The position numbers were made by a program, and so were the translations under genes. 64,000 nt of DNA. Origin: Sarcina ventriculi. GTDB lineage: Bacteria; Bacillota; Clostridia; Clostridiales; Clostridiaceae. Shown piece by piece: positions 45,924 to 57,026 of the stretch (position 1 is its first letter; every line of letters starts with the position of its first letter). The DNA is taken from NCBI RefSeq assembly GCF_900456775.1, contig NZ_UAUL01000008.1, positions 1 through 64,000 of the forward strand, written 5' to 3'. The notes below the pieces were generated by a model. The model saw only the letters and a program-made list of their open reading frames with translations, did not search any database and had not been told where the DNA came from.

Positions 45924-48284
45924 ATGAATGATAAAGTTTTAAGAGTTTTAGAATTTACAAAGATAAAAAATGAATTAAAACAATATGCAATAACAAAATC
46001 AGCAAAAGATATGGTTTTGAATCTTAAGCCTTATGAATCTTTTTATGATGTAGTTGAGCATCTTGAAGAAACTAATGAGGCATTAGAATTAATTACTAAA
46101 AAAGGTAATCCTCCTTTTGAAGGATTTTATGATATTAAGGATGGAATAGTTAGAGCCGAAAAGGGCGGAGTATTAAATGCTGGAACTCTTTTGAAGATAG
46201 GAAATATGCTAAGGGTTTCAAGAAGAATGTCTGAATTTTTAAATAGAAAAGAAGAAGAGGAATCTTATAAAATATTAGAAGATTTAGCGATTGGATTAGT
46301 TAGCATAAAAGGGCTTGAGAATTCAATTTCTAATGCAATAATTGGAGAAGATGAAATTTCTGATAAAGCAAGTAGTACATTATATGGTATAAGAAAAAGT
46401 TTAAAAGAAAAAAATTCATCTGTAAGAGAAAAAGTAAATGCAATAGTTAGAAGTAATTCACAATACTTGCAGGATAATCTGTATACAATGAGAGGGGATA
46501 GATATGTTATCCCTGTAAAAGCAGAATACAAGTCTCAAGTGCCAGGTCTTGTTCATGACCAAAGTTCAACTGGTGCAACTCTTTTTATAGAACCTATGAG
46601 CATTGTTAATTTAAACAATGAAATAAAAGAGCTTATGTTAAAGGAAAGGGAAGAAATTAATAGAATATTAGAGGCTTTATCTAAGGCAGTTTATGAGAAT
46701 ATAACAGAAATAAGCAATAACTTTAACATTTTAGTTGAGTTTGATTTTATTTTTGCAAAAGCTAAATATGGAAGTTTTATAAATGGTACTATGCCAAATG
46801 TTAATGATAAAGGAATAATAGATATTATACAAGGAAGACATCCTTTAATAGATAGAGAAAAGGTAGTATCTTCTGATATATATTTAGGAAGAGATTTTAC
46901 AAGTCTAATAGTTACAGGGCCAAATACAGGTGGTAAAACAGTAACTTTAAAAACTGCTGGTCTTATTGAACTTATGGGGCTTTCAGGACTTTTAATACCT
47001 GCTATGGAGAACTCAACTATAAGCTTTTTTAAGGAGATATTTGCAGATATAGGTGATGAACAAAGTATAGAACAAAGTTTATCAACATTTTCATCTCATA
47101 TGAAAAATATAGTTGAAATAATGGCAGTTGCAAATGATGAAAGTTTTGTATTATTTGATGAATTAGGTGCAGGAACTGACCCAACAGAAGGTGCAGCTCT
47201 TGCTATATCAATTTTAGAAAACTTAAGAAAAAGAGGAACAAAGTTATTAGCAACAACACATTATAGTGAACTTAAAGGTTATGCATTAAAGACTACAAAT
47301 GTAGAAAATGCTTCTGTTGAATTTGATGTAGAAACTTTAAGACCAACTTATAGACTTTTAATAGGAGTGCCAGGAAAATCTAATGCCTTTGAGATATCTA
47401 AGAGGCTAGGACTTCCTGACTATGTAATAAAAGATGCGAAGGAATCTATAGATAGTGAATCTATAAAATTTGAAGATTTAATACAATCACTTCAAGATAA
47501 AAGAATAAGAGCTGAAAAAGATGCAAGAGAAAATCAAATACTAAGAAGAGAAGCTAAGGCTTTAAGAGATAAGTATAAGGAAAAACTAGATAGAATAGAA
47601 GTAGTCAGAGAAAATGCTTATTCAGAGGCAAGAAGAGAGGCTAAAGAAATTCTAAGAAATGCAAAAGAAGAATCAGATGCAATTCTTAAAAATATGAGAG
47701 AGATGGAGAGATTAGGGATAAGTAGTGATGCAAGAAGGAGGTTAGAAGAGGAGAGAAGTAAGCTTAGAGATAAGATAAATAATACTGAAAGCTCTCTTCA
47801 AAAGAAAGTAGATGATAATAAAGGAGAGGCAATAGATAATATTACTTTAGGTATGGAAGCTATGCTACCTTCGTTAAATCAAAAGGTCATAATTCTCTCA
47901 AAACCAGATGCTAAAGGAATGGTTCAAGTTCAGGCTGGAATTATGAAAATAAATGTTAAAGCAGAAGAATTAAGAAAAATAAAACAAACAAAAGAAGAGA
48001 AAAAAATTAAAAAAAGAGAAGCAAAGCTTAATGTTAAAGTTGTTCCAACATCTATTGATTTAAGGGGAATGGATTCAGAGGAGGCTTGTTATGCGGCTGA
48101 TAAATATTTAGATGATGCATATGTTGGAGGTCTTGGGGAGGTTACTTTAGTTCATGGTAAAGGAACGGGAGTCCTTAGGAAAGCAATAAATGAAATGTTG
48201 AGAAAACATCCTCATGTAAAAAGTCATAGACTTGGAGAATATGGAGAAGGTGGAACAGGAGTTACTGTTGTTATATTAAAATAA
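45924..48284 (+). CDS. mutS2: MutS2 endonuclease / ribosome-rescue ATPase
   Basis: 786 residues. Walker A in VTGPNTGGKTVTLKTAG, Walker B region VLFDELGAGTDPTEGAA, TTHYSELKGYA, a coiled-coil linker (~510-640), KOW-like segment and a C-terminal Smr nuclease domain (SIDLRGMDSEEACYAADKYL, LVHGKGTGVLRKA). MutS2 suppresses recombination or splits collided ribosomes, depending on the species studied. The spacer from AGGGGA to ATG is long (about 14 bases). It forms one unit with the U32 gene. Confidence 0.96.
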   Translation: MNDKVLRVLEFTKIKNELKQYAITKSAKDMVLNLKPYESFYDVVEHLEETNEALELITKKGNPPFEGFYDIKDGIVRAEKGGVLNAGTLLKIGNMLRVSRRMSEFLNRKEEEESYKILEDLAIGLVSIKGLENSISNAIIGEDEISDKASSTLYGIRKSLKEKNSSVREKVNAIVRSNSQYLQDNLYTMRGDRYVIPVKAEYKSQVPGLVHDQSSTGATLFIEPMSIVNLNNEIKELMLKEREEINRILEALSKAVYENITEISNNFNILVEFDFIFAKAKYGSFINGTMPNVNDKGIIDIIQGRHPLIDREKVVSSDIYLGRDFTSLIVTGPNTGGKTVTLKTAGLIELMGLSGLLIPAMENSTISFFKEIFADIGDEQSIEQSLSTFSSHMKNIVEIMAVANDESFVLFDELGAGTDPTEGAALAISILENLRKRGTKLLATTHYSELKGYALKTTNVENASVEFDVETLRPTYRLLIGVPGKSNAFEISKRLGLPDYVIKDAKESIDSESIKFEDLIQSLQDKRIRAEKDARENQILRREAKALRDKYKEKLDRIEVVRENAYSEARREAKEILRNAKEESDAILKNMREMERLGISSDARRRLEEERSKLRDKINNTESSLQKKVDDNKGEAIDNITLGMEAMLPSLNQKVIILSKPDAKGMVQVQAGIMKINVKAEELRKIKQTKEEKKIKKREAKLNVKVVPTSIDLRGMDSEEACYAADKYLDDAYVGGLGEVTLVHGKGTGVLRKAINEMLRKHPHVKSHRLGEYGEGGTGVTVVILK

Positions 48285-48381
48285 TGTGGGGGTTAATATA
48301 AAACAGGGATATACTATAATAAAGCTGAGGAATATCATTAAAATATAAAAAAAGAATCCTAATGAATAAGATTTTAAGTAG

Positions 48382-48425
48382 AAATAGAGAACTATAAATT
48401 TGACTTATAGTTCTCTATTTTTATT
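48382..48425. terminator. Bidirectional terminator between mutS2 and the MFS gene
   Basis: A perfect 15-bp stem (48382-48396 with 48406-48420) followed by T-rich DNA lies between the converging genes. Confidence 0.88.
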
Positions 48426-49643
48426 TTAGCAAAAACTTTTTTTAGTTCTAGATTCTTTCAAGAATGAAGGGATTATTATAACTAGAGCTATTATGCTTAA
48501 AATTAAATATGTATAACCAAATATTGATATTCCAGTATATACGCTTAAATATCCTGTGAATAAATTTAATATACTAGAAAAAATAGTTGGTACAACAACA
48601 ACCTCAAATAAAAATGCAGTTGATTGTTGCTTTGTAGGAACTAATTCAGCAATTAAATTATTTTGTACTGGCATCATAATTCCAACTACTACTCCATGAA
48701 CAAGCATTAAAAGTAATAAAAACATATAGTTAGGTATTGAAGCCATAAAGTACCATCTAAAACATAGAATAACCAAAGCTGTAAATGTAGCTAAGTAACT
48801 TTTTTTAGCGAATGGAAGTTTGTGAAATATAAATAAAAATACTATTTCCATAACAACCATAATAAATGGTACTGTACTTATCAAGCTAGTAGGACAACTA
48901 AGCTTTTCAAGAATAACTTGTATAGAATAATTACTTGTAGAATTACAAGTCGCCATTATTACATTTGTTGCAAATAATTGTATTAAAAATGGCTTGTTTT
49001 TTAGCAAACTAAAAAGAATTTCTTTTGCATTAATATCGTTTTTTTGCGCTTTTAAATTATTTTTTATTTGCTCTTCATTTTCTCCAGTTGTAAGCTCTGG
49101 AATAAATTGAAGTATAATAACTGTTGACAGCATTATAAAGCCACATATAAGAAGTGCGCCTGTTGTTCCCCATAAATCGATAAATACTGGAGAAATAAGA
49201 CCAGAGATAGCATACCCTATAGCTCCCCATACACGAACTTTACCAAAAGGATAGCCTGTTTTCTTTTCAATAGCTAGTAGATATTCAGACATTAAACTAG
49301 TACTTGGTGCGTAAAGACAGCTTCCGGCAATGGCTATTATAAAGAATAACCAAAAATTATTAGTAAATACTAGAATAATGATAGTAAGAGCGTTAGCTAT
49401 GGTTACAAGTTTAGTTAGATAGATAAGTCTTTTAGATTTATCAATAATTTTTCCCCACAAAGGTGATACTGCTAACATTACAAGAGGAGGTATACTAGAT
49501 ATTAATGATATTTCATCTGTTGAAAAACCTTTAACAGAACTTAGAAAAACAACAAATATACCATAATAAATACCACCAGCTAATAAGTATATAAATAAAT
49601 TACTAGAGTATAGACCTATTATTTTTTTATCTTTTGCATTCAT
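48426..49643 (-). CDS. MFS transporter, 12 membrane spans
   Basis: 405 residues with about twelve membrane helices. The central loop (~195-215) is hydrophilic (TTGENEEQIKNNLKAQKND) and the A-motif-like stretch WGKIIDKSKRLIYLT follows helix 2. SEYLLAIEKKTGYPFGKVRVWGAIGYAISG fits the LacY/PPP-like (MFS_1_like) branch, often nucleoside, sugar or aromatic-acid porters; the substrate is not determinable. GAAAGGGA lies before the ATG. It stands alone; the next gene is the divergent glycerol operon. Confidence 0.85.
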   Translation of the reverse strand: MNAKDKKIIGLYSSNLFIYLLAGGIYYGIFVVFLSSVKGFSTDEISLISSIPPLVMLAVSPLWGKIIDKSKRLIYLTKLVTIANALTIIILVFTNNFWLFFIIAIAGSCLYAPSTSLMSEYLLAIEKKTGYPFGKVRVWGAIGYAISGLISPVFIDLWGTTGALLICGFIMLSTVIILQFIPELTTGENEEQIKNNLKAQKNDINAKEILFSLLKNKPFLIQLFATNVIMATCNSTSNYSIQVILEKLSCPTSLISTVPFIMVVMEIVFLFIFHKLPFAKKSYLATFTALVILCFRWYFMASIPNYMFLLLLMLVHGVVVGIMMPVQNNLIAELVPTKQQSTAFLFEVVVVPTIFSSILNLFTGYLSVYTGISIFGYTYLILSIIALVIIIPSFLKESRTKKSFC

Positions 49644-49858
49644 TAATCCGTCCCTTTCTTTTGTACTTAATAGTATAAATATATTACTTGTATATTTTAA
49701 GACATTTATTATGTTAATAAGTTAATTATTTATTAAGATTTTGTATATAATTAATTTTAGTATAATAGTTCATAAATTAATTATGTTAGTAATATATTTT
49801 AGTATTAAAAAAATTAATATTTTGTGTTTACTTATTAAAATATAAAAAATAATTCTTA

Positions 49859-49887
49859 TAGACAAAATATAGTATTAGTGATAAAAT
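49859..49887 (+). promoter_or_regulatory. Promoter of the glpF operon
   Basis: TAGACA (49859-49864), 17-base spacer, TAAAAT (49882-49887), placed 25 bases before the leader stem. Confidence 0.75.
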
Positions 49888-49910
49888 TTATTTATGAAAA
49901 CGAATACTCA

Positions 49911-49975
49911 AGTTGTGTGAAAGAGAATTAGAGTTAAGCACAAGAAAATATTTCTTGACTTAACTTTTTTTCTTT
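49911..49975 (+). promoter_or_regulatory. GlpP-type antiterminator leader before glpF
   Basis: An early stem TTGTG (49913-49917) with CACAA (49939-49943) overlaps a terminator stem: 49932-49938 pairs with 49959-49965, with an inner pair 49943-49948/49951-49956, followed by T-rich DNA. The two structures cannot form together, as expected for an antitermination switch. A near-copy precedes the glpA-like gene. GlpP, encoded downstream, is the likely effector when glycerol-3-phosphate is present. Confidence 0.8.
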
Positions 49976-50003
49976 TTTTATAAAAAATAAAAGGGGGAAG
50001 TTT

Positions 50004-50714
50004 ATGCTAGAAAAGTTTATGGCAGAGCTTATAGGAACCATGATACTTATTCTTTTAGGAGATGGGGTAGTTGCCAATGTAGTTCTTAAAAAAAACAAGG
50101 GAGAAGGTTCAGGATGGATTGTTATAACTACGGGATGGGCTTTAGCTGTTGCTATTCCAGTTTTCTTATTTGCAAACGTGAGTGGTGCACAGTTTAATCC
50201 AGCAGTCACAATAGCTTTAGCAGTAACAGGAAGTCTTCCATGGAATGAAGTATTAGTATATATAGGAGCTCAATTAATAGGGGCTTTTATAGGTGCAGTT
50301 TTAGTATTCGTATCATATTATAAGCATTTTGAAGAGACAGAAGATAAGGATTCAAAACTTGGAACATTCTGCACAATACCAGCGATAAGAAGTAAAAAAT
50401 GGAATTTTATAACTGAGTTTATAGGAACATTTATACTTATGTTTGTTATAGTAGGTCTTGGAAAAGTGGACATGGTAAATGGTATATCACCTATTGCAGT
50501 AGGGCTTTTAATATGGGTGATAGGTTTATCTTTAGGTGGTCCAACTGGTTATGCAATAAATCCAGCTAGAGATTTAGCGCCAAGATTTGCACATTTTATT
50601 CTTCCTATACCAAATAAAAGAGATTCAGATTGGAGTTATGCTTGGATTCCAATAATTGCACCAATATTAGGAGGAATATGCGGAGCGATATTTTATTTAC
50701 TACTATTTAAATAA
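50004..50714 (+). CDS. glpF: Glycerol uptake facilitator (aquaglyceroporin)
   Basis: 236 residues with six membrane spans and both half-helix motifs: GAQFNPAVTIALAV (NPA-1) and GYAINPARDLAPRF (NPARD-2, Asp after the second NPA marks glycerol facilitators). The membrane channel lets glycerol enter; GlpK traps it by phosphorylation. AAGGGGGAAG precedes the ATG. First gene of glpF-glpP-glpK. Confidence 0.96.
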   Translation: MLEKFMAELIGTMILILLGDGVVANVVLKKNKGEGSGWIVITTGWALAVAIPVFLFANVSGAQFNPAVTIALAVTGSLPWNEVLVYIGAQLIGAFIGAVLVFVSYYKHFEETEDKDSKLGTFCTIPAIRSKKWNFITEFIGTFILMFVIVGLGKVDMVNGISPIAVGLLIWVIGLSLGGPTGYAINPARDLAPRFAHFILPIPNKRDSDWSYAWIPIIAPILGGICGAIFYLLLFK

Positions 50715-50783
50715 ATAATTTTTGAATTTATTAAAATTACAGTATTAAAGTCTTTATGAAAATGATTACAAGGAGTTAGAGTT

Positions 50784-51344
50784 ATGATTGAATTAAAAAA
50801 TATATTAGAAGAAAATCCAATAGTAGCAGCGGTTAAAAATGTTGAACAATTAGATAAGGCATTAAAAACAGATGTTAATGTTATATTTGTTCTCTTTGGA
50901 GATATTTTAAATTTAAACGAAATAAGTGACAAGATATATAAGAGCAACAAAGTAGGAATAATTCATATAGACTTGGTAGAGGGATTAACAAATAAAGAGG
51001 TATCTTTAAGATATTTAAAAAAGAATACTAAATTTAAAGGTATAATAAGTACAAAATCTCAAACTATAAAAGCAGCAAAAAAATTAGGCTTTTATGCTAT
51101 ACAAAGAGCTTTTATTTTAGACAGTTTATCTCTTGCAAATACTAAAACTCATTTAGTTGATGAGTGTGATGCGATAGAAATGTTGCCAGGACTTTTGTTT
51201 AAAGTTATAAAAGATTTATCCAAAACATTAAATAAACCTTTAATAGTTGGGGGGTTAATATCTGATAAAGAAGATGTTATGGAAGCTTTAAAATCAGGTG
51301 CAACATGTATATCAGCTACAAAAGAGGAATTATGGAGTATATAA
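50784..51344 (+). CDS. glpP: Glycerol-3-phosphate-responsive antiterminator
   Basis: 186 residues. The sequence VAAVKNVEQLDKAL, IIHIDLVEGLTNKE, FKGIISTKSQTIKAAKKLG, IEMLPGLL and LIVGGLISDKEDVMEAL matches the GlpP family (TIM-barrel-like RNA-binding antiterminators). It should bind the two leaders here in the presence of glycerol-3-phosphate. ACAAGGAG precedes the ATG, 69 bases after glpF. Encoding the regulator within its own operon gives positive feedback. Confidence 0.95.
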   Translation: MIELKNILEENPIVAAVKNVEQLDKALKTDVNVIFVLFGDILNLNEISDKIYKSNKVGIIHIDLVEGLTNKEVSLRYLKKNTKFKGIISTKSQTIKAAKKLGFYAIQRAFILDSLSLANTKTHLVDECDAIEMLPGLLFKVIKDLSKTLNKPLIVGGLISDKEDVMEALKSGATCISATKEELWSI

Positions 51345-51391
51345 TTAAAAGGTATGTATAAAAAGATAAGGCAACTTTTAAAAAATATTGA

Positions 51392-52915
<1,524 letters not shown>

Positions 52916-52973
52916 AACTAGATTATTAACATAAAATATGATATAATGTAAATAAGTTAATAGGTTAGTTTAA

Positions 52974-53046
52974 TTGTGCAAGAGAAAGAGAGTCAAGCAC
53001 AAAAAGGCATTTAAATATGCTTTTTTGGGTTTGGCTTTTTTTGTTT
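52974..53046 (+). promoter_or_regulatory. GlpP-type antiterminator leader before the glpA-like gene
   Basis: TTGTGC (52974-52979) pairs with GCACAA (52997-53002), overlapping a long terminator hairpin (from 52991 to about 53040) ending in T-runs. It shares the pattern TTGTG...AAGAGA...AGAGT.AAGCACAA with the glpF leader. A TATAAT at 52942-52947 is the likely -10. Confidence 0.8.
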
Positions 53047-53104
53047 TTCCATATATTAGTGTATATTCTGATATGGATAATAAATAATTAAGGGAGAGAT
53101 GGAT

Positions 53105-54532
53105 ATGTATGATGTAGTAATTATTGGAGCTGGAATTATTGGAGCTTCTATATTTAGAGAATTAACAAAATATGATTTAAGTGTTTTAACGGTGGAAAAA
53201 GAAAATGATGTGTGTATGGGTTCATCTAAAGCAAATTCAGCAATAGTTCATGCTGGGTATGATCCAAAACCTAATACATTAATGGCTAAGTATAATGTAG
53301 AAGGAAATAAAATGTTTGACAAGCTTTGTAGTGACTTATCTGTTCCTTTTAAAAGAAATGGTTCACTTATAGTAGCTTTTAATGATGAAGAGTTAGAATC
53401 TTTAAATAAACTTTATAAGAGAGGGATAGAAAATAAAGTTGAAGGATTAAAAATTTTAGACAAGCAGGAAACTTTAAATTTAGAACCTAATCTTAAAGAT
53501 GATGTGAAAGGAGCGCTTTTAGCCCCAACAGGAGGAATTGTAGGTGTTTATGAACTTACAATAGCTAGTGTTGAAAATGCACTATGCAATGGGGGAGAAT
53601 TAAAGTTAAATTCTAAGGTTATTAATATAGAAAAAAATAAAAATTTTGAAATCACTCTAGAGTCAGGTGAGATTATAGAAACTAAATTTGTAATAAATGC
53701 TGCTGGGGTTTATGCAGATGATATTCATAATATGATTTCTGAAGAAACATTTTCGATAGTTCCAAGAAAAGGGCAATATTATGTTCTTGATAAAAGTCAA
53801 GGTGAATTGTTTAAAAGGACTATATTTCAGTGTCCTACTAAACTTGGCAAAGGAATTTTAGTGACACCAACGGTACATGGAAACCTTTTAGTTGGTCCTG
53901 ATGCTACGGATAATATGGATAAAGATAGTGTAAGTACGGAATCAGTTAACTTAGATTTAGTTAGAGAAACATCTTTAAAAACTACAAACAGAGTAAATTT
54001 TAGAGAAAGTATAAGAAATTTTTCTGGACTTAGAGCAGTTTCAAATAGAGATGATTTTATAGTTGAAGAATGTAAAGATGTATCAGGATTTTTTGATGTG
54101 GCAGGGATAAAATCGCCAGGACTTACATCAGCACCAGCAATTGCTGTAGATATTATCAAAATGCTAGAGGACAGTGGATTGCAATTAAATAAAAAAGAGA
54201 ATTTTAATGAAAAGAGAGAACAAGTAAATTTTATGGAACTTTCAAGTGAAGAGAAGGATGCACTTATAAAAAAAGACAGTAGATATGGAAGAATAATATG
54301 CAGGTGTGAAAATATAACTGAAGGAGAAATTGTGGATAGTATAAATAGAACACTTGGTGCTACAACAATAGATGGAGTAAAGAGAAGGTGTAGACCAGGG
54401 TGTGGAAGATGTCAAGGAGGATTTTGTGGACCTAGAGTACAAGAAATAATAGCTAGAGAAAAAAATATGAAGATTGAAGATGTAATGTTAGATGCAAAGA
54501 ATTCTTATGTTTTAGTGGGAAAAACAAAATAG
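53105..54532 (+). CDS. FAD-dependent glycerol-3-phosphate dehydrogenase-like oxidoreductase (GlpA-like)
   Basis: 475 residues: N-terminal FAD-binding motif VVIIGAGIIGASIFRELTKY, DAO-type catalytic core (VHAGYDPKPNTLMAKYN, VINAAGVYADDIHNM, SGLRAVSNRDDFIVEE), then a C-terminal BFD-like [2Fe-2S] domain with IICRCENITEGEIVDSI, RRCRPGCGRCQGGFC. It is read as the catalytic subunit oxidising glycerol-3-phosphate to DHAP, by context with glp genes. ATG 53099 touches GGGAGAG, so the start is probably 53105. It forms a unit with the next two genes. Confidence 0.88.
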   Translation: MYDVVIIGAGIIGASIFRELTKYDLSVLTVEKENDVCMGSSKANSAIVHAGYDPKPNTLMAKYNVEGNKMFDKLCSDLSVPFKRNGSLIVAFNDEELESLNKLYKRGIENKVEGLKILDKQETLNLEPNLKDDVKGALLAPTGGIVGVYELTIASVENALCNGGELKLNSKVINIEKNKNFEITLESGEIIETKFVINAAGVYADDIHNMISEETFSIVPRKGQYYVLDKSQGELFKRTIFQCPTKLGKGILVTPTVHGNLLVGPDATDNMDKDSVSTESVNLDLVRETSLKTTNRVNFRESIRNFSGLRAVSNRDDFIVEECKDVSGFFDVAGIKSPGLTSAPAIAVDIIKMLEDSGLQLNKKENFNEKREQVNFMELSSEEKDALIKKDSRYGRIICRCENITEGEIVDSINRTLGATTIDGVKRRCRPGCGRCQGGFCGPRVQEIIAREKNMKIEDVMLDAKNSYVLVGKTK

Positions 54533-54545
54533 GAGGTATAGGTTT

Positions 54546-55796
54546 ATGAAATATGATTTAGTAGTGGTAGGTGGAGGACCTGCAGGTCTTGCAGCGGCTT
54601 ATGAAGCTTATAATAATGGGATAGAAAATGTATTGATTATAGAAAGAGATAAGGAACTTGGTGGAATATTAAACCAATGTATTCATAATGGATTTGGACT
54701 TCATACGTTTAAAGAAGAACTTACAGGTCCTGAGTATGCTCAAAGATTTATAGATATGGTTAAAGATACAAATATAGAAATTAAATTAGATACTATGGTT
54801 TTAGATATAGAAGATAAAACTATTCATGCTGTAAATTCAAAGGATGGTTATATACAGGTAGAGGCTAAAGCTATAGTTTTGGCTATGGGTTGTAGAGAAA
54901 GAACAAGAGGAGCAATAGCTATGCCAGGAGATAGAGTATCTGGAATATTTACAGCAGGTGCAGCTCAAAGATTTATAAATATGGAAGGATATATGGTTGG
55001 AAAAAGAGTTGTTATTTTAGGTTCAGGAGATATTGGACTTATAATGGCAAGAAGAATGACATTAGAAGGAGCAAAGGTAGAAGCTGTAGTTGAACTTATG
55101 CCGTATTCTAATGGCTTAAATAGGAATATAGTTCAGTGTTTAAACGACTATAATATACCTCTTTATTTATCACATACAGTAGTAAATGTACAGGGAAATG
55201 GCAGATTAGAGAAAGTTACAATTGCAAAGGTTGATGAAAATAGAAAACCTATAGAGGGTACAGAAAAAGAATTTGATGTAGACACACTTTTATTATCTGT
55301 TGGATTAATTCCTGAAAATGAATTATCCAAAAATGCTGGGGTTGTATTGGATAAAAGAACTAATGGACTTATAGTTTCTGAAAATATGGAAACATCAAAA
55401 AATGGAATATTTGCTTGTGGAAATGTTGTACATGTTCATGACTTAGTTGATTTTGTTACAGAAGAGGCTAAAAGAGCTGGTAAAAATGCAGCGAAGTATA
55501 TAAAGGGGAAAAATAGACAAGGAAGAGTCATAGAAGTTAAAAATGGTAAAAATATAAATTATACAGTTCCACAAAAAATATATGTAAATAATCTAGATGA
55601 AAATATAAATGTATTTATGAGAGTTTCTAATGTGTTTACAAATAAAATAATAGTTGTACGTGATGAAGAAAAGGTTTTACAAAGATTTAAAAGAGCACAT
55701 TTAGCACCGGCTGAGATGGAGAGAATATTAATACTTAAAGATAATTTAAAAGAAGTTAATGGAGATATTGAAATTTCTTTAGAGGATGGTGAATAA
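54546..55796 (+). CDS. FAD/NAD(P)-dependent oxidoreductase (GlpB-like partner)
   Basis: 416 residues with two dinucleotide folds: VVVGGGPAGLAAAYEAY (FAD), VVILGSGDIGLIMARRM (NAD(P)), plus GIFACGNVVHVHDLVD for the FAD ribityl. It is related to disulfide-reductase-like partner subunits that shuttle electrons from GlpA to NAD or another carrier. AGGAGG precedes the ATG; starts 14 bases after the GlpA-like gene. Confidence 0.87.
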   Translation: MKYDLVVVGGGPAGLAAAYEAYNNGIENVLIIERDKELGGILNQCIHNGFGLHTFKEELTGPEYAQRFIDMVKDTNIEIKLDTMVLDIEDKTIHAVNSKDGYIQVEAKAIVLAMGCRERTRGAIAMPGDRVSGIFTAGAAQRFINMEGYMVGKRVVILGSGDIGLIMARRMTLEGAKVEAVVELMPYSNGLNRNIVQCLNDYNIPLYLSHTVVNVQGNGRLEKVTIAKVDENRKPIEGTEKEFDVDTLLLSVGLIPENELSKNAGVVLDKRTNGLIVSENMETSKNGIFACGNVVHVHDLVDFVTEEAKRAGKNAAKYIKGKNRQGRVIEVKNGKNINYTVPQKIYVNNLDENINVFMRVSNVFTNKIIVVRDEEKVLQRFKRAHLAPAEMERILILKDNLKEVNGDIEISLEDGE

Positions 55797-55798
55797 AT

Positions 55799-56146
55799 AT
55801 GGAGAGAGAATTAATATGTATAGTTTGTCCTAAAGGATGTCACTTAAAGGTGGATATAAATAATGAAAATGTAACAGGAAATGGTTGCAAAAGAGGCTTT
55901 ATATATGGCTTAAATGAAGTTAAGGAACCTAAAAGAATAGTAACTTCAACAGTAAAAATATATGGGATTAGTGGTAAGGTTGTTCCTGTAAAAACTGAAA
56001 AGGAAATTCCAAAAGATAAAATATTTGATATAATGAAGGAAATAAACAAAGTAGAGGTTAGACTTCCTATAAAGGTTGGACAAGTAATAATAGAAAATAT
56101 TTTAGAAACCCAAGTTAATATAATAGCTACAAAATCAATAACTTAA
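55799..56146 (+). CDS. DUF1667 family protein, electron-transfer partner (GlpC-like position)
   Basis: 115 residues, no membrane span. CIVCPKGCHLKV and NGCKRGF supply four Cys, a likely [4Fe-4S] site; then VTSTVKIYGISGKVVPVKTE is the family core. The gene begins 3 bases after the preceding one. A GlpA/FAD-oxidoreductase/DUF1667 trio is known in many anaerobes; the role as electron shuttle is an inference from linkage and the Cys set. Confidence 0.85.
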   Translation: MERELICIVCPKGCHLKVDINNENVTGNGCKRGFIYGLNEVKEPKRIVTSTVKIYGISGKVVPVKTEKEIPKDKIFDIMKEINKVEVRLPIKVGQVIIENILETQVNIIATKSIT

Positions 56147-56155
56147 AATGAATTA

Positions 56156-56177
56156 AAGGGCTTTAAAGCCCTTTTTA
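56156..56177 (+). terminator. Terminator of the glpA-like trio
   Basis: A perfect palindromic stem (AAAGGGCTT with its complement) at 56156-56175 is followed by T5. Confidence 0.85.
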
Positions 56178-56191
56178 TGTGTCTTTAATCA

Positions 56192-56220
56192 TTGACAAAG
56201 AATTTTAGTAGTGATAAATT
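56192..56220 (+). promoter_or_regulatory. Promoter of the rhodanese gene
   Basis: TTGACA (56192-56197), 17-base spacer, TAAATT (56215-56220). Confidence 0.8.
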
Positions 56221-56250
56221 TTACTTAAAAACTATTAAGGAGAAGATTGA

Positions 56251-56559
56251 ATGTTTGATAAAAAATTTGAAACAATACATGTAGATGATTTAGATGAAAT
56301 AATAAATGATATAGAATTAATAGATATTAGAGAAACATATGAATATAGAGCAGGGCATATTAAGGGAGCTAAGAATATTCCAATGTCAGAGCTTTTAAAA
56401 GATACGGGGAATTATTTAAAAAAAGATAAAGAATATCATATAATATGTCAAGGTGGATCAAGAAGTAAGATGGCTTGCGATAAGTTAGCACAAGATGGGT
56501 TTAAAGTTGTTGATGTAGCAGGAGGAACTGCTTCATATTTAGGTTCTTTAGAAGTTTAA
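56251..56559 (+). CDS. Rhodanese-like domain protein
   Basis: 102 residues: IDIRETYEYRAGHIKGAKNIPMSE and the active-site loop ICQGGSRSKMACDKL with Cys first in the CQGGSRS loop, the normal catalytic Cys of single-domain rhodaneses. It transfers sulfane sulfur, with partner unknown. AAGGAGAAG precedes the ATG. It has its own promoter and terminator. Confidence 0.92.
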   Translation: MFDKKFETIHVDDLDEIINDIELIDIRETYEYRAGHIKGAKNIPMSELLKDTGNYLKKDKEYHIICQGGSRSKMACDKLAQDGFKVVDVAGGTASYLGSLEV

Positions 56560-56592
56560 GATAATTAATTGTAATTTTAAATGAATAATAAG

Positions 56593-56632
56593 AAGCTGTT
56601 ATAAGATAATTTTATAACAGCTTTTTTTAAAT
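56593..56632. terminator. Bidirectional terminator after the rhodanese gene
   Basis: A perfect 12-bp stem (56593-56604 with 56612-56623) is followed by T7 on the plus strand. Confidence 0.88.
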
Positions 56633-56633
56633 A

Positions 56634-57026
56634 TTATTTTTCAGTTTTTTCATTTTCTAAAGTTGTTGCAACTTCTTTATTTAAATTAACATTTGAATTT
56701 TTAGAATTTAATACTCTAAATACCTTAGTGTTAATAATTCCAGCAGCGAATAAAAGTACTGCAATTCCTAAATAAGTAGCAACATAACTGCATAATTGAA
56801 TAATTAAACTAGGAACTAAAGAATTGAAAACAGTATCGTATGGATAACCACTTGCTAAGTAAGTACTAAATTGGTTAACAAATATCATTAAGTAATCAAC
56901 TAATGATATTATTCCAACTATAGCAACAATAATTCCTATAATATATAAGAATATTGAACTTTTAGGAGTAACTTTTTTTTTCTTTACTAGTGCTTTTGAT
57001 TTTGATTTTTTGGTCTTATCAGCCAT
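56634..57026 (-). CDS. Small membrane protein of unknown function
   Basis: 130 residues: very basic start (MADKTKKSKSKALVKKKKVT), membrane helix ~24-45, a longer loop, second helix ~82-105, and an acidic/polar tail (LNKEVATTLENEKTEK). Not recognised. AGAGGTAAT precedes the ATG. Its promoter must lie in the 457-base region shared with hydA. Confidence 0.75.
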   Translation of the reverse strand: MADKTKKSKSKALVKKKKVTPKSSIFLYIIGIIVAIVGIISLVDYLMIFVNQFSTYLASGYPYDTVFNSLVPSLIIQLCSYVATYLGIAVLLFAAGIINTKVFRVLNSKNSNVNLNKEVATTLENEKTEK

